The notes below the pieces were generated by a model. The model was not told where the DNA came from and ran no database searches. It was given only the letters and a program-made list of their open reading frames with translations. 64,000 bases of DNA from Tropicimonas sp. IMCC6043 (GTDB taxonomy: Bacteria; Pseudomonadota; Alphaproteobacteria; Rhodobacterales; Rhodobacteraceae): the NCBI RefSeq assembly GCF_004146235.1, contig NZ_SELO01000003.1, positions 295,304-359,303 of the forward strand, written 5' to 3'. Shown here one piece after another: positions 1-8,470 of the stretch. The translations under genes were made by a program, and so were the position numbers. Position 1 is the first letter of the stretch. Every line of letters starts with the position of its first letter.

Positions 1-533
1 GTCGTCTCGCTTCGATCGGTGAAGCCCGGCTGTGGCTCGGCCTTTTCTTCGGGCAGAAGGCCGACCAGCCGGGCGAACAGGATCGCCATGGTCAACAGGA
101 TCGTAACTGGCATCACGGCCATCCACGGATAGAGCAGCAGCCGCGAGGTCTGTGTCTTCAGGTTGCGGTCAAAGGCAAACTCGAACCATGGGATGATGTC
201 GAGCATCAGCCAGCCAAAGAAGAACAGGGTCATCAGCAGGCCGAGCCCAAGCAGCGCCCGCAGCCATGGGCCACCGACCGCGTTGACGAGGAGCGCCACC
301 CGGACGTGCTGGGAGCGGAGGCTCACCATGGGCAGGGCGAGCAGGAGCGAGACGCTCAGCAGCAGACCCACCACTTCCTCGGTGATGTGCAGCGGCGAAC
401 CGAGCTTTCGCATCACGACGCTGGCCGTGATGATGCAGACGATGGCCGCGATCCCCAGCGAGGCCGCGATGGCGCAGGCAAAGGCGAGCCCGCGCAAGGC
501 TTGCGCCACGAGGACACCGGGAGATCGGGCCAT
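1..533 (-). CDS. TRAP transporter small permease (DctQ family), partial
   Basis: An open frame starting at ATG 533 runs leftwards off the window without a stop, about 177 codons visible. The protein has the small TRAP permease pattern: an N-terminal hydrophobic helix (about residues 13-37), a second around residues 54-70, then an amphipathic stretch with SLRSQHVRV (the conserved region before the third helix), a third helix near 88-112 and a fourth near 137-160. DctQ bridges the binding protein and the large DctM channel subunit in the inner membrane. It lies 14 bp downstream of the DctP gene on the same strand, so the two are co-transcribed; a DctM gene would be expected just left of the window. 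The visible tail after helix 4 is charged and probably close to the C-terminus. Confidence 0.85.
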   Translation of the reverse strand, partial: MARSPGVLVAQALRGLAFACAIAASLGIAAIVCIITASVVMRKLGSPLHITEEVVGLLLSVSLLLALPMVSLRSQHVRVALLVNAVGGPWLRALLGLGLLMTLFFFGWLMLDIIPWFEFAFDRNLKTQTSRLLLYPWMAVMPVTILLTMAILFARLVGLLPEEKAEPQPGFTDRSET

Positions 534-547
534 CGTATCGGTCCCGC

Positions 548-1552
548 TTATCGGCCGAGCGCCTCCAGGACGCGTTCGCGATACGCCACGGCGTTGCCGC
601 CGGCCTCTTCGGCGAGATCGGCCCAAACCTCGGTCACCGAGTCGACGAAAAGCGCACGGTCGGCCTCGGGGAAGTCCTCGCCCCAGACGAGCCCCTGGGA
701 AACCAGCTCTTCGCGCGCGGCCATCTCGCGGTCCATATCGTCGTCATACTGGTTGGTGCGTTCCCACAGGTCGTCGGCCGCCTTGGTGACGGCTTCCTTG
801 AACGAGTCGTCCGCCTCTTCCCAACGGTCGGTTGCGACACCGATCACGTAGGGGCCCGACGCCATCGGGTAGAGGAAGGAGGCGTATTTCGACACTTCCT
901 GAAGCGAGACGGTGTGGGCATAGAGCGCCGGGTAGAGCGCGCAGTCCACGACACCGGTCTTCATCGCCACGTAAAGCTCTTCCTGCGGGATGATCTGGGC
1001 GGAGACACCAAGTTTGGTAAATGTCTCGACCTGGTCGCGCGCCCAGACCCGCAGTTTCTTCGACTTCAGATCTTCGAGCGTGTTGACGGGCTCCTCGCTG
1101 CAGAACACGGAAACCATGAGCATCGGGATCGCCACGTAGCCCACCGAGGAGACGCCCCAGTCGGCGAACTCTTCCTCGTAGATCTCCTTGACCACGGGGA
1201 TTGCCTTCTCGAACTCGTCGATCGAGCCGATAGTGCCCTGGACGACGACCGAGCTGAGCGCCGGCGCGTCACGGCCGAGGTAGTTCGCCCACATCAGGCT
1301 CATCTCGACGGCGCCCTTGGGCAGGAAGCGGAGTGTGTCGGTGTTGGGCAATCCCAGCGATCCGCCGCTGTAGAGCTTCAGCTCGGTCTCGCCACCGAGG
1401 GCCGCGTTCGCCTCGGCGACGAACTGCTCGAGCTCCGCGGATTCCGGGCGGGTCTCCGGCAGGAAGTTGTTCACCCGCCATTCCTCGGCCACCGCTGGTG
1501 ACACGGAGAGCGCTACTCCCAAGGTAAGGCTACCGATCAGGCGTTTCATCAT
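548..1552 (-). CDS. TRAP transporter substrate-binding protein (DctP family)
   Basis: A 334-aa periplasmic solute-binding protein of a TRAP uptake system, usual length for the family. The start at 1552 (the first of two consecutive ATG codons) is chosen because GAGGAAAG lies directly upstream and the product then begins with a classical signal peptide (MMKRLIGSLTLGVALSVSPAVA). Family hallmarks are the LKSKKLRVWA segment, containing the Arg region that binds the substrate carboxylate, and PQEELYVAMKTGVVD about 40 residues later. The TRAP mechanism implies an organic acid or similar anionic substrate driven by a Na+ gradient; the substrate cannot be read from sequence. The frame stays open upstream of the signal peptide, but that extension lacks a Shine-Dalgarno. 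DctQ follows on the same strand. Confidence 0.93.
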   Translation of the reverse strand: MMKRLIGSLTLGVALSVSPAVAEEWRVNNFLPETRPESAELEQFVAEANAALGGETELKLYSGGSLGLPNTDTLRFLPKGAVEMSLMWANYLGRDAPALSSVVVQGTIGSIDEFEKAIPVVKEIYEEEFADWGVSSVGYVAIPMLMVSVFCSEEPVNTLEDLKSKKLRVWARDQVETFTKLGVSAQIIPQEELYVAMKTGVVDCALYPALYAHTVSLQEVSKYASFLYPMASGPYVIGVATDRWEEADDSFKEAVTKAADDLWERTNQYDDDMDREMAAREELVSQGLVWGEDFPEADRALFVDSVTEVWADLAEEAGGNAVAYRERVLEALGR

Positions 1553-1801
1553 CTTTCCTCCTGGATGTCGTTCATCGTTGCCGGGTGCCGGCGGGGTCCT
1601 CGTCTGTCCGATGTTGTAGTTCCTGACCGAAGATTGCGAAAGTGCATTCGTAGGCACGACCACCCGCGAGTTGGCCTTCAAGACGTTGCCCGGTGCGACC
1701 GTGAGGCCGGTTGATCAATTGGACGAGAGGGGCTGATTGACGCGCAAGGGAATGGAGCGCAGCATCCGTGACCTACAATGTCCAAGCCCGGGAGTGCGTG
1801 A

Positions 1802-2278
1802 ATGGCGATGCGGATCAAACCGAAGGTCTTCGGACCGATCACTGTCCTATATGGTGGTGATGGGGAGTTGCGGTACCGCGGGCCGGGCGAGGACCATGGC
1901 GCCGCATCACCGGGCGGCACGCCCGTCGACATTCTTCTCGCGTCCGTTGGCGCTTGCATCGCAAAATCTCTCAAGATCGCGGCGGACCAACGCGTGAAGC
2001 CGCTTGAGCCTTTCGCGGTCGACGTTACAGGAACGAAGGCGACGGACCTGCCCAACCGGCTCGGCACGATCGGCATCCGTGTCATCGGACGGCTGACGGA
2101 TGAGGCCGGCCTGGCGTCCGAAGTGATCCGACACGCAAAATCGATCTGCACGGTCAGCAACACGCTCAACTGCACGTTCGAGCTGGAGCATGACCGATCC
2201 GAAGAGCCCGGGCTTTCGGAGCATCAGGAGCGATCCAAAAGGGCGAGCGACGGTGTCGGTCGTGCCTCGGGAGCCTAG
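1802..2278 (+). CDS. OsmC/Ohr family protein
   Basis: A 158-aa OsmC-fold protein. OsmC/Ohr proteins are small thiol peroxidases that reduce organic hydroperoxides with two cysteines. Both are present: Cys52 in LLASVGACIAKSL and Cys116 in HAKSICTVSNTLN, the expected spacing. The N-terminal GPGEDHGAASPGGTPVDILLASVGAC matches the OsmC segment leading into the long central helix. The C-terminal 30 residues (charged, after position 130) are not part of the fold. ATG 1802 is preceded by a GGGAG; an in-frame ATG at 1808 is an alternative. It stands alone between a TRAP operon and the Lrp gene on opposite strands. Substrate specificity is unknown. Confidence 0.85.
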   Translation: MAMRIKPKVFGPITVLYGGDGELRYRGPGEDHGAASPGGTPVDILLASVGACIAKSLKIAADQRVKPLEPFAVDVTGTKATDLPNRLGTIGIRVIGRLTDEAGLASEVIRHAKSICTVSNTLNCTFELEHDRSEEPGLSEHQERSKRASDGVGRASGA

Positions 2279-2437
2279 CTGGTCTTTGGAAAGAAGGCGG
2301 GGCGGTGTTCAAGATCAGACGGCCACCCCCCTGCCCGCCCCCGTTGAGGGATCGGGTGACGCCATAAAAGGAACTGCAAGGCGATATGCCGTCCTGACGT
2401 GTGTCCCCAAGCCGAAAGGCCGGCGCCCGCCTGCGCC

Positions 2438-2908
2438 CTAAGCGCCATCGAGCGGCAGAGGTCTGCCTTCGGCGAGCGCCTCCATCGCGAAATAGGAGGT
2501 CACGGTGTCGAGCTCCAGCTTCTCGATCAGTCGACGGTAGACCCGGTCGTAGCCCGCCATGTCGCGGGTGACGATGCGCAGCATGTAGTCGTAGTCGCCG
2601 GCGATCCGGTAGACATCCACCACCTCGGGTATCGCGGTCACCCAACCGTGGAACTGCTTCAGCCACGCGGCGGAGTGGTGCCGCGTCTTCAGCATCATGA
2701 AAACCACGAGGTCGAGCCCGAGCGCGTGGCGGTCGATCACCGCCGTCGTGCCTTTCAGGATGCCTTCGGTCTCCAGCCGCTTCAACCGCCGCCAGCAGGC
2801 GTTTTGCGACAGCCCGACCCGCTCTGCCAGCTCGCGCTGTGACTGGCCGGGACGGGTTTGAAGCTCGCGCAGTATGGAGATGTCGATCTGATCGAAGGAA
2901 ACGGACAT
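2438..2908 (-). CDS. Lrp/AsnC family transcriptional regulator
   Basis: A 156-aa feast/famine regulator. Residues about 1-60 form the AsnC-type winged helix (FDQIDISILRELQ, then QRELAERVGLSQNACWRRLKRLE as the helix-turn-helix) and residues about 65-150 the RAM/AsnC ligand domain (MMLKTRHHSAAWLKQF, VYRIAGDYDYMLRI). The start at ATG 2908 gives the usual family N-terminus; the longer open frame reaching 3118 would add about 70 residues not found in the family and run into the divergent gene. It is divergent from the class-V aminotransferase 103 bp away, the usual arrangement for an Lrp protein controlling an amino-acid enzyme, so regulation of that neighbour and itself is likely. Confidence 0.93.
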   Translation of the reverse strand: MSVSFDQIDISILRELQTRPGQSQRELAERVGLSQNACWRRLKRLETEGILKGTTAVIDRHALGLDLVVFMMLKTRHHSAAWLKQFHGWVTAIPEVVDVYRIAGDYDYMLRIVTRDMAGYDRVYRRLIEKLELDTVTSYFAMEALAEGRPLPLDGA

Positions 2909-3011
2909 AGGTCTATCAATATTATCGATCAAATCGGAGTGACAGTGAAATCGAGAGATGAAATTGCGGAAAGACAGATAGACTCTGTTCTCAGAAGCGC
3001 AGGAGGCCCCG
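2909..3011. promoter_or_regulatory. Divergent promoter region with AT-rich candidate Lrp site
   Basis: This 103-bp gap separates the divergent lrp-type and aminotransferase genes. It is markedly AT-rich compared with the flanks, and 2911-2935 (around ATCAATATTATCGATC) is an imperfect inverted repeat of the loose kind bound by Lrp/AsnC proteins. A Shine-Dalgarno AGGAGG sits at 3000-3005 for the gene at 3012. The site assignment is inference. Confidence 0.4.
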
Positions 3012-4448
3012 ATGCAGGAATATCGCGATTTCCAGAACATGATCCGCTCCCACGGCCTCGACGGCCTGCGGTCCGGGTTGATTGGCCGCGACATGGCCTT
3101 CGAGACTCCCTTCGGCACGCAGCAATTGCTCTACGCCGACTTCACCGCCTCCGGGCGTGCACTGCGCCAGGTGGAGGAGTTCATCGCCGAGAGCGTGCTT
3201 CCGATCTATGCCAACACCCACACCGAAGCCTCCTATTGCGGCCAGGAGATGGGCCGCCTGCGCGAAGGCGCGCGGGCCGAGATCGCGCGGATCACCGCCG
3301 CCGGGCCGGACTGCAGCGTGATCTTCACCGGCGCGGGGGCGACCTCGGGTCTGAACCGGCTGGTGGCGTTGCTCGACATTCCGGAGCGGTTGCGCGCAGG
3401 GAAGAAGGTGGTCGTCATGACCGGCCCCTACGAGCACCATTCCAACATCCTGCCGTGGCGCGAGAGCGGCGCGGAGGTGATCGAGATCCCCGAGGCGGAG
3501 ACGGGCGGACCGGACCTCACCGCGCTGGAGGTTGCGCTTCAAGACGCGCAGGGTGCGGATCTCAAGATCGGCACCTTCTCGGCGGCCTCCAACGTCTCCG
3601 GCATCCTCACCGACCCCGACGCGGTGACACGGCTCCTGAAGCGGTACGGTGCGCTGTCCTTCTGGGACTACGCGGGCGGCGGCCCCTACCTGCCGCTCGA
3701 CATGGAAGGCGACGGCGCGCCGAAGGACGCGATCGCGCTCTCGCCGCACAAGTTCGCCGGCGGGCCGGGGGCATCCGGCCTTCTGATCCTGCGCAACGCG
3801 GTGGTCGACCGGACGACCCCGACCGCGCCCGGCGGTGGTACGGTCAGTTTCGTCTCGCCCTGGGCGCATGACTATCTCGACTCCATCGTCGCGCGGGAGG
3901 AAGCGGGCACGCCCAACCTGGTCGGCGACATTCGCGCCGCCCTGGCGCTCCTCGTGAAGGAAGCCGCCGGAGAAGAACACATCGCCGAGCGTGACGCGGC
4001 GCTGCGGCAGCAGGCGCTGGAAGCGTGGAGCGACCTGCCGAACCTACGCCTGTTGGGGCGGAGCAATGCGCCGGCCCTGCCGATCTTCTCCTTGCTGGTA
4101 CTGGGCGAGGACGGGGCGCCGATCCATCACCAGATCGTCAGCAAGATCCTGAGCGACCGTTTCGGCGTGCAGGCCCGCGCCGGATGCGCTTGCGCCGGCC
4201 CCTACGGCCACCGCCTCATGGGTGTGGACGAGGCGCTGTCGGAACGGCTGAGGGCAAGGGTCCGGGCCGGCGACGAATGGGAGAAACCCGGTTGGACCCG
4301 GCTCGGGCTGCATTTCCTGCACGACGAGCGGGAGGTCGACCGCATCCTCGAAGCGGTGGCAGAGGTGAGCCGCAACGGGTCGCTCTGGGCCGCAGACTAC
4401 GGCGTGGAAGACCACTCGGCGCGTTACCTGGACCGGGACGTCGCCTGA
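3012..4448 (+). CDS. Class V aminotransferase / cysteine-desulfurase-like PLP enzyme
   Basis: A 478-aa fold-type I PLP enzyme of aminotransferase class V. The PLP lysine is in SPHKFAGGPG (about residue 250), preceded by WDYAGGGPY where the Asp contacts the pyridine nitrogen, and an upstream YEHHSN supplies the histidine stacking on the cofactor. The family C-terminal segment carries RAGCACAGPYGH, a Cys-rich loop placed where cysteine desulfurases have their mobile catalytic Cys loop, so desulfurase or selenocysteine-lyase-like chemistry is possible. It is longer than IscS/SufS (about 400 aa). AGGAGG precedes the start by 7 bases. It is divergent from an Lrp regulator, which suggests an amino-acid substrate; the actual one is unknown. 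Confidence 0.85.
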   Translation: MQEYRDFQNMIRSHGLDGLRSGLIGRDMAFETPFGTQQLLYADFTASGRALRQVEEFIAESVLPIYANTHTEASYCGQEMGRLREGARAEIARITAAGPDCSVIFTGAGATSGLNRLVALLDIPERLRAGKKVVVMTGPYEHHSNILPWRESGAEVIEIPEAETGGPDLTALEVALQDAQGADLKIGTFSAASNVSGILTDPDAVTRLLKRYGALSFWDYAGGGPYLPLDMEGDGAPKDAIALSPHKFAGGPGASGLLILRNAVVDRTTPTAPGGGTVSFVSPWAHDYLDSIVAREEAGTPNLVGDIRAALALLVKEAAGEEHIAERDAALRQQALEAWSDLPNLRLLGRSNAPALPIFSLLVLGEDGAPIHHQIVSKILSDRFGVQARAGCACAGPYGHRLMGVDEALSERLRARVRAGDEWEKPGWTRLGLHFLHDEREVDRILEAVAEVSRNGSLWAADYGVEDHSARYLDRDVA

Positions 4449-4651
4449 GAGGCCGCTCGCCGCGCTCCAGCTCCGGGCGCGCGGGCTTTTCCGCTCTTGC
4501 CGCCCGCCCCCTCTTCTGTTCACAAATGTCCCCGGGGTCCGGGGCAACGCCCCGGCCCTGAGCCCCAGGGCGGGCGGACGATTCAACGCGGAAGCGTTAC
4601 GCGACGGTTCCGAACAATGGACGCTGCCGGCCGGATGGAGGACGCGCAGAC

Positions 4652-5557
4652 GTGAACCAGAAACAAATCAACGCCTTTCGGATGGTGATGCGGCACGGCT
4701 CCATCACCGCGGCCGCGCATGCGCTCAACGTGTCGCAACCTGCGGTGAGCCGGTTGATCGCGGACCTGGAGAGTTCGATCGGTTTCCCGCTGCTACTGCG
4801 GCCCGGCGGCAAGGTGCAGCCGACGCCCGAAGCCTATGACTTCTTCGCCGAGGTCGAGCGGATGTTCTACGGCCTCGAGCGGCTCTCACAGGTCGCCGCG
4901 GATATCCGCACGATGCAGCGGGCGACCTTTCGCATCGCTTCCATGCCGATGGTCAGCTTCGAAATCATCCCGCGTACCGTGAAGCGCTTCATCGACCGAC
5001 ATCCCGGCGTCGGCCTCACCCACGACGTCCATACCTCGGCCCGCATCCTTGACCTCCTGGCCTCGCGCCAGATCGACCTCGGCGTCGCCCAGACCTCGCC
5101 CGAGCGGCAGGATGTCGACGTGCTGGCGAGTTTCCGGACCGACTGCGTCTGTGTGATGGCGCCCGACCACCCGCTGGCCGGACGCGCGGTCTTGACGCCG
5201 CAGGACCTCGCCGACGAACCACTGGTGGCGCTGAATTTCCGCACGATTACCTACGGCTACATGACGCAATGCTTTGCCCAGGCGGGCGTGAGCCCGCGCG
5301 TGGTGGCCGAGACTCAGCCCTCCTATTCCGCCTGCGGGCTGGCCGCGCTCGGCACCGGCATCGCGCTGGTCGACCCGATCACGCCGGGCATCTTCGGCGC
5401 GGCACTGCGCTCGGTCCCTTTCGCGCCGGAAATCCCTTTCGAATACCAGATCATGAAGCCGGCCGACCTGCCGCTGAGCCGCGCCGCGATGGAGTTCTTC
5501 GAGGAACTTCTCGCCGCCATCGCGCTCCGGCCGCAATATGGGCGGCGGATATCATAA
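4652..5557 (+). CDS. LysR family transcriptional regulator
   Basis: A 301-aa LysR-type regulator: N-terminal winged HTH at residues 1-60 (FRMVMRHGSITAAAHALNVSQPAVSRLIADLE) and a two-lobed periplasmic-binding-like effector domain at about 90-295. It is transcribed in the same direction as, and immediately ahead of, the TRAP/aldolase/molybdoenzyme genes starting at 5653, so it is the probable activator of that pathway, responding to the imported acid or an intermediate. Many LysR genes are divergent from their targets; here the arrangement is co-directional and the presumed binding site overlaps the 3' end of the gene (see 5552-5570). Confidence 0.93.
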   Translation: MNQKQINAFRMVMRHGSITAAAHALNVSQPAVSRLIADLESSIGFPLLLRPGGKVQPTPEAYDFFAEVERMFYGLERLSQVAADIRTMQRATFRIASMPMVSFEIIPRTVKRFIDRHPGVGLTHDVHTSARILDLLASRQIDLGVAQTSPERQDVDVLASFRTDCVCVMAPDHPLAGRAVLTPQDLADEPLVALNFRTITYGYMTQCFAQAGVSPRVVAETQPSYSACGLAALGTGIALVDPITPGIFGAALRSVPFAPEIPFEYQIMKPADLPLSRAAMEFFEELLAAIALRPQYGRRIS

Positions 5558-5570
5558 GGTTTTGGCATGA
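5552..5570. promoter_or_regulatory. Candidate LysR box (TCAT-N11-ATGA)
   Basis: The dyad TCAT-N11-ATGA has the T-N11-A form typical of LysR recognition sites. It overlaps the stop codon of the LysR gene and lies about 83 bp upstream of the TRAP binding-protein start, a plausible activator position. One short dyad is weak evidence. Confidence 0.3.
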
Positions 5571-5652
5571 CCTCCTCGGTATTTTGTATTTGATTTGATC
5601 GCCCCAAGGGGTGAGGCTCAGAGAAACACCAACAACGACAGGGATAGATGCG

Positions 5653-6648
5653 ATGACCTTCACGCGACGCGCCACGCTTGCCGTCACCACCGGATGGATC
5701 GCCCTCGCGGCGGCCGGATCAGTCCAGGCGGCGGATTACACGCTCAGGCTTCACACCCTGGTCAAGTCGCCCCATCCCTATAACGACATGGCTCAGGCGA
5801 TAAAGGCCGAGATCGAGGAGAAGAGCGGCGGGCAGATTGCCGTCGAGATCTTCGATTCCGGCCAACTCGGCCAGGATCCGGCGGTGATCGGCGAGATGGG
5901 CTTCGGCACGATCGACCTGATGATCTCGACCACCTCGAACGCCGCGCAGCAGATCCCGGAATATTCGATCTTCACCATGCCGTATCTCTTCGGCAGCATG
6001 GACGAGGTGCTGGAAACGGTCGGCCCCGGCAGCGCCGTGCAGGCCCATTTCGAGCAGGTCTATGCCGACCGGGCCGTCGGCATGAAGCTGCTGGCGCTCG
6101 GTGCCTCGGGCACCCGGAACATGGCGACCGCAAGCGTCGCGGTGAGCGGACCGGCCGACCTCGCGGGGCTCAAGATGCGCACGCCGCCCTCGCCGATGGA
6201 CGCCAAGACCTGGGCCGCTTTCGACATGCACCCGGTCACTGTCGCCTGGGGCGAGCTTTACGCCGCGATGCAGACCGGCGTCGCCGACGCCATGGAAAGC
6301 TCCCTGCCCGGCTATACCGGCTCCAAGCTCTACGAAGTGGCGCCGAACCTGGCGCTGACCGAGCACACGATCCAGATCAACCACACATCGATGTCGCAGC
6401 GAAGCTGGGACAAGCTGCCGGAAGATCTTCAGAAGATCGTCAAGGAGGCAGCCGTGTCCGCCAATGCCTTCGGCGTCGAGAAGGCCAAGGAATACGATGC
6501 CGGGCTGGTCGACACCCTGCAATCCGAGCACGGCGTTTCCGTCACCCGGCCGGACAAGGCGCCCTTCATCGAGGTGTTGGCGCCGATCCAGGTGGAGCTC
6601 GCCAAGGAGCTCGACCTGACCGAGGAATACGAACTGCTGAAGCAGTAA
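5653..6648 (+). CDS. TRAP transporter substrate-binding protein (DctP family)
   Basis: A 331-aa periplasmic binding protein. ATG 5653 gives a signal peptide (MTFTRRATLAVTTGWIALAAAGSVQA, then ADYTLRLH). Family signatures are LAGLKMRTPPSPMDAKTW, containing the substrate-clamping Arg, and WGELYAAMQTGVADAMESS. The upstream in-frame ATG at 5611 adds 14 residues that would spoil the signal peptide. The gene heads a TRAP-enzyme cluster and is followed by a GC hairpin at 6661-6682 before the membrane subunits. It is only distantly similar to the DctP at 548-1552, so a different substrate is likely. Confidence 0.93.
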   Translation: MTFTRRATLAVTTGWIALAAAGSVQAADYTLRLHTLVKSPHPYNDMAQAIKAEIEEKSGGQIAVEIFDSGQLGQDPAVIGEMGFGTIDLMISTTSNAAQQIPEYSIFTMPYLFGSMDEVLETVGPGSAVQAHFEQVYADRAVGMKLLALGASGTRNMATASVAVSGPADLAGLKMRTPPSPMDAKTWAAFDMHPVTVAWGELYAAMQTGVADAMESSLPGYTGSKLYEVAPNLALTEHTIQINHTSMSQRSWDKLPEDLQKIVKEAAVSANAFGVEKAKEYDAGLVDTLQSEHGVSVTRPDKAPFIEVLAPIQVELAKELDLTEEYELLKQ

Positions 6649-6660
6649 CCCCCCTGGCCG

Positions 6661-6682
6661 CCGCCCCGGCCCGCCGGGGCGG
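6661..6682. terminator. GC hairpin between dctP and dctQ
   Basis: CCGCCCCGG and CCGGGGCGG form a perfect 9-bp stem with a 4-base loop directly after the binding-protein gene. There is no T-run, so it is more likely an mRNA-stabilising or partially attenuating element that gives more binding protein than permease. Confidence 0.6.
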
Positions 6683-6700
6683 CCCCCTCACGGATCTGAC

Positions 6701-7168
6701 ATGCTGAACCGCCTTTGCGACCGCGTGACGGTCGTCGCGCGCCTGCTGATGTGGATCGGCTTCGCCGCGCTGATCGCAACCGTCGCGCTACAGGTCATCG
6801 CCCGCAACCTTCTGACCACACCGATGATCTGGACCAGCGATCTGGCGCAGCTTCTCTTCACCTGGCTGATCTTCGTCGGCGCGGCCGTGGGCCTCCGGAC
6901 CGGGGCGCATTACGACGTCGACCTGCTGCCGATGAACCGGCCGGCGGTGGCGCGGAGTGTGGAGATCATCAGCCTCGTCGCCGGCGCCTGCGTCTCCTGG
7001 CTGCTGATCCGGCACGGCTGGGAGCTTGCGATCGTCCGGGCAACCGCCGAGGTCCAGTCTCTCGGCATCTCGCGGTTCTGGATGTTCCTGCCTCTGCCGG
7101 TCTCGGGTACGCTGATGGCGCTCTACCTGCTCGAGATGGCCGCCGGCATGGCCCGGAGGGCAACATGA
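6701..7168 (+). CDS. TRAP transporter small permease (DctQ family)
   Basis: A 155-aa four-helix inner-membrane protein: helices at about 13-33, 47-65, 88-106 and 128-148. The family motif region WTSDLAQLLFTWLIFVGAAVGLRTGAHYDVDLL lies between helices 1 and 3. It forms the membrane part of the TRAP transporter with DctM. Its stop overlaps the DctM start in an ATGA (7165-7168), implying translational coupling. Confidence 0.93.
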   Translation: MLNRLCDRVTVVARLLMWIGFAALIATVALQVIARNLLTTPMIWTSDLAQLLFTWLIFVGAAVGLRTGAHYDVDLLPMNRPAVARSVEIISLVAGACVSWLLIRHGWELAIVRATAEVQSLGISRFWMFLPLPVSGTLMALYLLEMAAGMARRAT

Positions 7169-8466
7169 ACCCGCTCGTCACGCTGCTGCTGAGCTTCTTC
7201 GTGCTGATCGCGCTCCGGGTGAATATCGGCTTCTCGCTGATCCTGTCCTCGGGCTTCGTAATCCTGCTGCAGGATCTTCCGCTCATTTCGGTGGTCAACC
7301 AGATGTATGCCGGCATCGACAGCTTCACGCTGATGGCGGTGCCATTCTTCATGCTGCTTGGCCGGATCCTCAACGCCGGCTCGATCACCGAGAGGCTGCT
7401 CGAGGTCGCCGATGCAACCGTCGGCCATGTCCGGGGCGGGCTCGGCCATGTCAACGTCTTCGTCTCGATGGTCTTTGCCAGCCTCTCCGGCTCGGCGGCG
7501 GCCGACACCGCCAGCGTCGGCTCGATCCTGATCCCGGCGATGAAGAAGGCCGGCTACCCCGCGCCCTTTGCGGCCGCGCTGACGGCAGCCTCCTCGACGC
7601 TCGGCGTCATCATCCCGCCCTCGATCATCCTCATCATCTACGGCGCCTTCGGCAATGTCTCGATCGGCGCGCTGTTCGTCGGCGGCGTCGTTCCCGGCAT
7701 GCTGATCGGGCTCTTCATGATGACCTATACCTACATGCTTGCGGTGAAATACGGCTACCCGGCGAACCCGTTCCCCGGCTTCGCCCGGGCCGGACGGGTG
7801 CTGGTGCGGGGCGCTCCGCCGCTTCTGATCCCGGTGATCGTGCTGGGGGGCATCGTCGGCGGCTTCTTCACCCCCACCGAGGGCGCGATCGCCGCAGTGC
7901 TCTGGGCGCTGTTCCTGTCGCTCTTCGTCTATCGCGACATCCGCCCAGCAGCGCTGCCGAAACTGCTGGCCGATGCGGTGATCGATTTCGCGATCCCGAT
8001 GTTCACGGTGGCCGGCGCTGGCATCTTCGGCTGGCTCATCGCCTATCTCGGCGCATCGAAGATCGTTGTGGAGTTCATTCTCGGGGTCACTTCGAACGGC
8101 TTTCTCATCATGCTCTTGCTGATCGGCTTCCTGCTGCTCGTGGGAATGGTGCTAAACCCGATCTCGGCGACGCTGATCTTCCTGCCGATCATCCAGGCCC
8201 TCGGCGACACCGCCGGGCTGCACCCGGTCCACATGGGCGTGCTCTCGACCATCGTCCTGTCGGTCGGGCTGGTCACGCCGCCCTATGGCATCTGCCTGCT
8301 CATCGCCACCCAGATCGCCGACGCGCCGCTCGGGCGCTCCATGCTCGCCGCAGCGCCGATCTGCGGCCTCACCATCCTGGTCGCCATCCTGTCGATCTGG
8401 ATCCCCGATATCGTCCTGGGCCTGCCCAAGCTGCTGGTCCCGGAACTCTTTGCAACTGGAGGATAA
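7165..8466 (+). CDS. TRAP transporter large permease (DctM family)
   Basis: A 433-aa polytopic inner-membrane protein of usual DctM length, the ion-coupled channel of the TRAP system. Recognisable segments are FASLSGSAAADTASVGSILIPAMKKAGYPAPFAAALTAASSTLGVIIPPSI (the conserved first half, read in parts) and FFTPTEGAIAAVLWAL in the second half. ATG 7165 is fixed by the overlap with the DctQ stop; GGAGGG lies just upstream. Together with the genes at 5653 and 6701 this is a complete tripartite transporter that precedes the catabolic enzymes. Confidence 0.95.
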   Translation: MNPLVTLLLSFFVLIALRVNIGFSLILSSGFVILLQDLPLISVVNQMYAGIDSFTLMAVPFFMLLGRILNAGSITERLLEVADATVGHVRGGLGHVNVFVSMVFASLSGSAAADTASVGSILIPAMKKAGYPAPFAAALTAASSTLGVIIPPSIILIIYGAFGNVSIGALFVGGVVPGMLIGLFMMTYTYMLAVKYGYPANPFPGFARAGRVLVRGAPPLLIPVIVLGGIVGGFFTPTEGAIAAVLWALFLSLFVYRDIRPAALPKLLADAVIDFAIPMFTVAGAGIFGWLIAYLGASKIVVEFILGVTSNGFLIMLLLIGFLLLVGMVLNPISATLIFLPIIQALGDTAGLHPVHMGVLSTIVLSVGLVTPPYGICLLIATQIADAPLGRSMLAAAPICGLTILVAILSIWIPDIVLGLPKLLVPELFATGG

Positions 8467-8470
8467 CTTG

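Noticed and set aside
1678..2175. 165-codon frame on the - strand opposite the first OsmC gene
   Set aside because: The + strand frame has OsmC motifs with both cysteines; the - frame has none.
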